Of a DNA stretch of 50,046 bases, positions 44,882 to 50,046 are shown piece after piece. Position 1 is the first letter of the stretch. Every line of letters begins with the position of its first letter. The notes under the pieces are model-generated. The model saw only the letters and a program-made list of their open reading frames with translations, had not been told where the DNA came from and made no database searches. The position numbers and the translations under genes are program-made. Source of the stretch: an uncultured Alphaproteobacteria bacterium (GTDB taxonomy: Bacteria; Pseudomonadota; Alphaproteobacteria; UBA7985; CAJQQZ01); assembly GCA_905480575.1 (NCBI GenBank), contig CAJQQZ010000010.1:1-50046 (forward strand), written 5' to 3'.

Positions 44882-46264
44882 CTATCTTATCGCTCCATAG
44901 GCTAACTCTGGAAGCCAAAGCACTAAATCTGGCGCGAAGAGGATCAAGGCTATGACTGCCAATTGTATAAGGACGATCGGAACAATCCCACGATAGATAT
45001 GTGCAAGGGATACTTCTGGCGGCGCAGATCCCTTTAGAAAGAACAAGGCAAAGCCGAAAGGCGGCGTCAAAAACGAGGTCTGTAAAACAAGAGCCATCAC
45101 AGCCGCTATCCACAGCATGGTTGTCTTTCCACTTGCTAAGTGACCCGCAAAATCCAACTCCAACAATAAGGGATAGAATAGCGGTAGTGTAATGATGGTG
45201 ATTTCAATCCAATCAATGAAGAAGCCCAGAACAAAGACTATGAAGACAATCAGGAGTAACGTCTGCCATTCTCCCATGTCCAAGGCCATCAAAGCGTCAG
45301 CCACAGCCATATCGCCGCCAAAATAACGAAAAGGGTAAGAGAAAACCGCCGCCGCCATAATAATAAAGAAGACCATGGCGGACAGTCTCGCCGTCGTTTC
45401 GATCAAATCCTTGAACAGCACCCAGCTCATTCGCCCGTTTAAGACAATGAGTAATAAGGCACCCGCTGCGCCCACAGCTCCCGATTGAGAGGGCGTGGCC
45501 AATCCAGCAATGATAGACCCGAGCACAACTCCGATCAAAAGCGTTGGCGCGATGAGTCCTCTTGTCAACAACAGCACCCAAGCCAACGGATTGTCAGGAC
45601 CATCGACAACTTTTGCTTTGCTAACAGTCGGCCTACGTTTTTCGGCAAAGATGAAGAAAAGCATATAAAGGAGCAGCAGAATAGCCCCTGGCACTACTGT
45701 CGCTGTAAACATAGAACCCAAAGGAACCTGAAACTGATTGGCGAGGAAGAACAGCATCACAGCCGGTGGCAAAATGATCCCAACAGTTCCGGCAGCCGCG
45801 ACGGAACCACTAGCAATTTCTGGACTGTGCCCCGCTCTTAACATTGCTGGCAAAGCTATTAGAGACAGAGTAACCACCGAAGCGCCAACAATACCGGCTG
45901 CTGGAGCCAAAATAACTCCAATCAGCAGCACTGAAATAGACAGTCCGGCAGGTATGCGTCGTGTCATAAGCTGCAAACAGCGGAGCATATCTTGCGCGAT
46001 GCCACTACGCTCTAAGGCAACACCCATGAACAACAACATAGCCACAGCAGGATAGAAGAGGCTGCCCTTCAAGCCCGATTCCAACTTTGCTGGGATGGTG
46101 AACAGAGCTGCGACCGGCATCTCCCCCAGTAAGATACCGACTAAGCAAAAAGTGGTTCCAAGCCCGAACAAAACCATAGCAACGGGTAATCCAGAGAATA
46201 GCAACAGAGCGAGAGAGCCCAGCATTAAGAAGGGTAAAGCCTCAATCAGCCAATCAACGATCAT
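44882..46264 (-). CDS. dctM: TRAP transporter large permease (DctM type)
   Basis: The 460-residue protein has about twelve membrane spans and DctM features: FSGLPVAMVLFGLG, the central ATPSQSGAVGAAGALLL region and FIDWIEITIITLPLFYP. With DctQ it forms the sodium-driven permease that takes up acids delivered by a periplasmic DctP protein. The start is ATG 46264, which overlaps the dctQ stop as ATGA. A longer frame from 46312 would overlap dctQ by 52 bases and is less likely. No dctP gene is in the window, so the binding protein must lie elsewhere. Confidence 0.94.
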   Translation of the reverse strand: MIVDWLIEALPFLMLGSLALLLFSGLPVAMVLFGLGTTFCLVGILLGEMPVAALFTIPAKLESGLKGSLFYPAVAMLLFMGVALERSGIAQDMLRCLQLMTRRIPAGLSISVLLIGVILAPAAGIVGASVVTLSLIALPAMLRAGHSPEIASGSVAAAGTVGIILPPAVMLFFLANQFQVPLGSMFTATVVPGAILLLLYMLFFIFAEKRRPTVSKAKVVDGPDNPLAWVLLLTRGLIAPTLLIGVVLGSIIAGLATPSQSGAVGAAGALLLIVLNGRMSWVLFKDLIETTARLSAMVFFIIMAAAVFSYPFRYFGGDMAVADALMALDMGEWQTLLLIVFIVFVLGFFIDWIEITIITLPLFYPLLLELDFAGHLASGKTTMLWIAAVMALVLQTSFLTPPFGFALFFLKGSAPPEVSLAHIYRGIVPIVLIQLAVIALILFAPDLVLWLPELAYGAIR

Positions 46265-46764
46265 GATGGCGATCCAGTTTTTAGATTGTTCAAGCAGCGC
46301 AGCGTTCGACATATCGCCGCTATGGTGAACAGGCCAATTCCAATCGGGATTGCTGACACGTTAATCCAACGAAGTGGCGCCCCAAATGAAACGGCTGATC
46401 TTTCACCCGCTTGATAGGCTAATTCCACCATCGTCAATCCGTACCAGATCACTATCGCAGCAAACGGCAAAACAAAGAAAAGCGTCCCCAGCAGATCAAT
46501 CACCGCTCTCGCCTTCTCGGAAAGCCTGCTGTCCAATATGTCCACCCGCACATGAGAGTTGGACACATAGGCCGACCCGACGATCAGAAAAGCGAAAAGC
46601 AGAAACAGCTCTGACTCCATCGCATTGAAAAGGGATCCCGGTGTATTTAGGGCGCGTGTCAGAATTTCGTAAACACGGCCAAAGATCAATAAAGGCAGAA
46701 GAATCAAGGCCGCATACAGCCCAATGGACCGTACCAACCGTTCCGCTAAGTCGACATACTTCAT
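46261..46764 (-). CDS. dctQ: TRAP transporter small permease (DctQ type)
   Basis: The 167-residue protein has four likely membrane spans with the DctQ pattern: LILLPLLIFGRVYEILTR, then ESELFLLFAFLIVGSAYV and HVRVDILDSRLSEKAR, which are conserved in tripartite TRAP systems. It partners DctM, with which it overlaps by 4 bases. Its ATG at 46764 follows the DUF11 terminator by 60 bases, so the transporter has its own promoter. The substrate is not predictable. Confidence 0.92.
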   Translation of the reverse strand: MKYVDLAERLVRSIGLYAALILLPLLIFGRVYEILTRALNTPGSLFNAMESELFLLFAFLIVGSAYVSNSHVRVDILDSRLSEKARAVIDLLGTLFFVLPFAAIVIWYGLTMVELAYQAGERSAVSFGAPLRWINVSAIPIGIGLFTIAAICRTLRCLNNLKTGSPS

Positions 46765-46823
46765 TGCGTTATTCCACTCCCCTGTTGAGAAGATTAGTTT
46801 AGTTCATATAACTCAGCGCCAAA

Positions 46824-46858
46824 GCAAAAAAAGAGGCAGCCAGATCGCTCTGACTGCC
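46824..46858 (-). terminator. Rho-independent terminator of the DUF11-repeat gene
   Basis: GGCAGCCAGA at 46835-46844 pairs with TCTGACTGCC at 46849-46858 (10 bp, one wobble, loop TCGC). The minus strand continues TCTTTTTTTGCTT. It lies 27 bases after the stop and separates this gene from dctQ. Confidence 0.92.
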
Positions 46859-46884
46859 CCTAAGAATAAGCTTCTTATTCTAAG

Positions 46885-49800
46885 TTACTGTGGTTGGCCT
46901 CGACCAATACCAAAGCCATTTCGGCTATTTGGTTGATCAACCTGTCTCAGGATGTAACGGCCATCCGGACGACGCATCAGGACATAACCTTCAGGAACAA
47001 CGTACTTACCACGCCATTGCTCTTCCGGCACGATAACCGATCCAGGTAAGACTGGCAGTGATCCCTTAGGTGTTAAGTAGATCACCTGCTTCTTGTTCCT
47101 AAGAACCTTCTGGGTCGTTGGCTGTTGCTTAACAGCCGGACGATTCACAACCCGGATAATCTCAGGCTCAATCACAACCTTGTATCCACCTGGTGCTGCC
47201 TCCACTCTATCGCGGATATAGCGAACCAGCATATTGACACGATCAACAGTCAACTGGGTGCGACCCAATCTTGTACGGTAAGAAATCCGCAGCGTTGAAG
47301 GCTCCTTGGCCAACTGCTTAACCAGCTGTTGAACACCAATACGCCACTTCTCGTTCAGCTTACGTTGACCAGCAACAAAAGCCTCATCTGACATATCCAG
47401 GCGTACCACTCTGGAGATCGAAGCACCGAAGTTCAGCTTCGACGTCTTACCGCGTGTCAAACGAATGACGCGTGGGTTCTCTGTTGTGATCCGGTAGCCA
47501 GCTGGCAGACTACGCTCGTCTAGCTTCATGATGAAGTTAGAACCGCGCAGAACATCTGGGATCTGACCACAAGCAACGTGGAAACGACCATGTTCATCGG
47601 TTGTGATTGACAGACCTCTGACCGTCACCACACGAGCGGCAGGAATGCCAGGTTCACCCTGATCCTGATAGCCGTTACGGTTCTTATCGTTAAAGACCTT
47701 ACCGATAACATCAGCACAATCGAAGACTGGTTCTTCAATCACCCGAACCATGGCCATCGCGATAGCCGAGGCTGGGATCGTTGTGTTGGCGAAGAAGGCC
47801 TGATGACGGTTGATGTGTTTGCCGAGGCCTGCACCAACGTTGATCAAGGACACGAATGTAACCTCATAGTTGTCATCCGCGGCACCGTTAGGTCCGATGT
47901 TGTAGTCTTCCCAAGTCAACTGGAGACCAGATTGAGTTGGTTCAGCCGCAACACCATTCAAACGACCAGATCCCGCAACATAGGAGAAACCAGGAGGCAT
48001 GAAGTCAACGATATCGATCGTCTGACCGTTGGCTGACTGGTTCGTGCCTTTCAGCGTGAAGACCACGAAGTCACCCAACGATGCCGTTGGCTTATCAACA
48101 GACTTCGTCACCAAGATGATGTCTTCGTCAGGACGAGGCTCCAGAGTGAAGTCATCTCTTGCTGTGTCATCAACGCCTTCAGCGGTGTCGATGTCAGCCA
48201 CGTTGGTCATGGTTGTCGGTGTCGTAACGTCAGGACCTTGCATACGAGCTGTATAGGTGAACTCGTAAACAGCAGCAGGATCCATCTGCCCTGTTCCATC
48301 CAGAGCTTCGTCATCAGTGATGCCCGCATCGAAGCTGCCGGACTTAACCAAAGTACCGACGCCAGAAGTCAACTGGAGGTCAGTTGCTGTCACGGACTGG
48401 AGCGTTCCGCCAGCACCAGAGACCACGGTTGCAAGATCATCCGTCAGGCTAACACCTGTGAGCGGAATGTCACCTGTGTTCTCGAAGGTGAGAAGGAAGG
48501 TTACATCGTAGATCCGGTTCGCAGCATCAACCACGACCACAGACTGGGTCTGCTTCTGCAGCTCAACATCTGGTGTGCCCAATGGAACAGTCACAGTATC
48601 CATCGCCATGATCTCTCTTGAAAGATCAACCACACCACCGAAGAGGACTGGGTTAGCCGTCACAATCGCTTTATTATCGAACGTTGCCTGGCCCACATCA
48701 CGGGTTACACGCGCTGTGAATTCGATCACGTAGACATCCAGTTCTTGCAGGAAGCCTGTGCCATCAAAGAGGTTGTCATTTCCGGCACCAGTGAAGCCAC
48801 CGTTAACAACCAGGCTAGAGCCCACAGTCTGCGACAGACCCGCATTGATGGAAGGACCAGCAACGATGCCATCAAGTGTGATGCCAGCTGGCAACTGATT
48901 TGCGAGGTCATCATTGAGAGTGACATTCGCCAATGCTCTTGTGCCAGTGTTTGTCACTGTAATGCGGAACGGAACGTCGAACTGGTTTGGACCAACAGTC
49001 AACACAGGACCAGACAAGGACTTATCCAGTGTCAGCTCATATGTTGCGCTAATCTCAATATCGACGACGTCCATATCCATGACATCACGAGTGCCATTTC
49101 CATCACTATCACCCTCGGCAACAACCTTGTTGTCCATCAAACCATCGTAGCCATTGGTGTCGATCACCGCCGTAAACTCAACGGAGACAACCTCACCTGG
49201 CTGTAGAACACGGCCAGCCGCAGGACCTGAGAACAAGTATGGGTTTTGCAGGTCAGCACGGAAGAAGCTGTTCGTGCTGAAGCTTGAGCCCGCAGGCTGA
49301 ACAAGAGACGCATCAACGACGTCAACCTCATCTTCCACGATTTGTGCAATCGACGTTGTGGTGTCATCCAAACGCTGAGCGAGGTCATCGGTCGCTTGAA
49401 CGTCAGTCAACGTCACATCACCATTGTTCGTCACGCTCACTAAGAAACGGACGTCGAACTGGTCAGAAGTGCCTGAGACTGGTGTTATTGAAACGACGGT
49501 CTTCGTCACCTCAATTGATGGCAACGGAGGCAGAACGATGTCGGCAGTATCAACATCCGTCAGCTTCTGACCAAAGACATCCTCAGCCATGGCGACAGCT
49601 GTGTTGGTGTAAGAACCAACCGCTGAGTCACCGATGAACTGAACTGTGAAGGTGATCTCACCAGGATCAGCCAGTGTGGAATTGGCAACCAATGTCTCCG
49701 TACCGGCCAACAGATCAATACTGCCGGCAGGCGTACCGGTGTAACAACGGCTGAGGACGTCGCAAAGACCCACTCATTAGAGAACAGAGGATCGGAAACA

Positions 49801-50046
49801 ATCGCGTTCGTTAGATCCTGCGCACCGTTGGTGACTTGCAGTGTGAAGACCGAGCGGAACTCACCCTGACCAAGGACTTCTGTAGAAACAAGCTCCTTGT
49901 CAATCGAAGCACCAGCAACATCAACCAAGATCTGGACGTCTTCTGTACCTTGACCGGAGACAGAGCGAACACCCAAGGCATCCTCACCCGTGACATCAAC
50001 AACGTTGGTGTAAGGACCGAGATCACCATTGACTTCAAACTCAACT
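46885..50046 (-). CDS. Large DUF11-repeat surface protein, N-terminus outside the window, apparent frameshift
   Basis: The frame from the window edge runs VEFEVNGDLGPYTNVV and on to SNEWVFATSSAVVT near 49738, then the sequence continues in another frame (GTPAGSIDLLAGTETLVANS) to the TAA at 46885. One added base in CCGGT (49736-49740) would restore a single protein. It holds tandem repeats of about 120-130 residues of the DUF11 type (TNNGDVTLTDV, TNTGTRALANV, ENTGDIPLTGV), then an SdrD-like B domain (VFNDKNRNGYQDQGEPG), a degenerate OmpA-like segment and a Pro/Gly-rich tail. Such proteins are secreted or outer-membrane-associated. Function unknown. Confidence 0.85.

Noticed and set aside
48745-49206. 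153-codon open frame opposite the DUF11 repeats
   Set aside because: Opposite a repetitive surface protein gene; no domain and no ribosome site; explained as a shadow of the repeats.

Overview
The window is chromosomal DNA from an alphaproteobacterium with moderate base composition, probably a free-living, perhaps marine, relative of the Rhodospirillales/Kiloniellales type; the genus cannot be fixed by reading. The evidence is an AddAB (not RecBCD) recombination locus, a FYDLN-acid zinc protein known from alphaproteobacteria, and the run tsaE-addB-addA-trxA / folC-accD-trpA-trpB-trpF / pyrF-lapA-ihfB-rpsA-cmk-aroA, a conserved alphaproteobacterial gene neighbourhood.

Region 1 (1-21.8 kb) is housekeeping. 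On the plus strand lie the tail of an unknown gene, ahcY with a strong terminator, then tsaE-addB-addA joined by 4- and 8-base overlaps, then trxA. Converging on these from the minus strand is a long series: aroA-cmk, rpsA (own terminator), ihfB, lapA, pyrF, two polytopic membrane proteins that look like diverged paralogues, trpF, trpB-trpA-accD (4-base overlaps) and folC. The FYDLN gene and a tRNA-Ala(GGC) with a good terminator close the block.

Region 2 (21.8-38.3 kb) is metabolic and envelope-related accessory DNA. A mandelate-racemase-type enolase, a guanidino-oxopentanoate decarboxylase (AruI type) and a YbaK-domain protein form a plus-strand unit facing an AruH-type arginine:pyruvate transaminase, which points to the arginine transaminase pathway. 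Next comes a plus-strand series of exported or membrane proteins: a Tat-exported vanadium-haloperoxidase/PAP2-like protein split by an apparent single-base frameshift, an outer-membrane barrel, a periplasmic gamma-glutamyltransferase and an ABC exporter. A lipoprotein L,D-transpeptidase, an anchored coiled-coil protein, a MmgE/PrpD protein with a GlxA-type regulator, and mtnP follow.

Region 3 (38.4-44.2 kb) holds an orphan TcfC-like (alpha-usher type) outer-membrane protein, a four-gene bufferin-type RiPP operon on the minus strand (bufA precursor, bufB DUF692 iron enzyme, bufC DUF2063 partner, DoxX protein), and an M20 amidohydrolase. The RiPP operon is the most notable specialised system here.

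Region 4 (44.2-50 kb, minus strand) contains a large secreted DUF11-repeat protein, cut by the window edge and with an apparent frameshift near 49738, a TRAP transporter pair (dctQ-dctM, no dctP seen), and a detached C-terminal beta-barrel fragment. The fragment looks like the remnant of a giant surface protein that once followed the DUF11 gene, with the TRAP genes now in between.

No CRISPR array, insertion sequence, prophage or rRNA was recognised, and no gene-free stretch exceeds about 250 bases.
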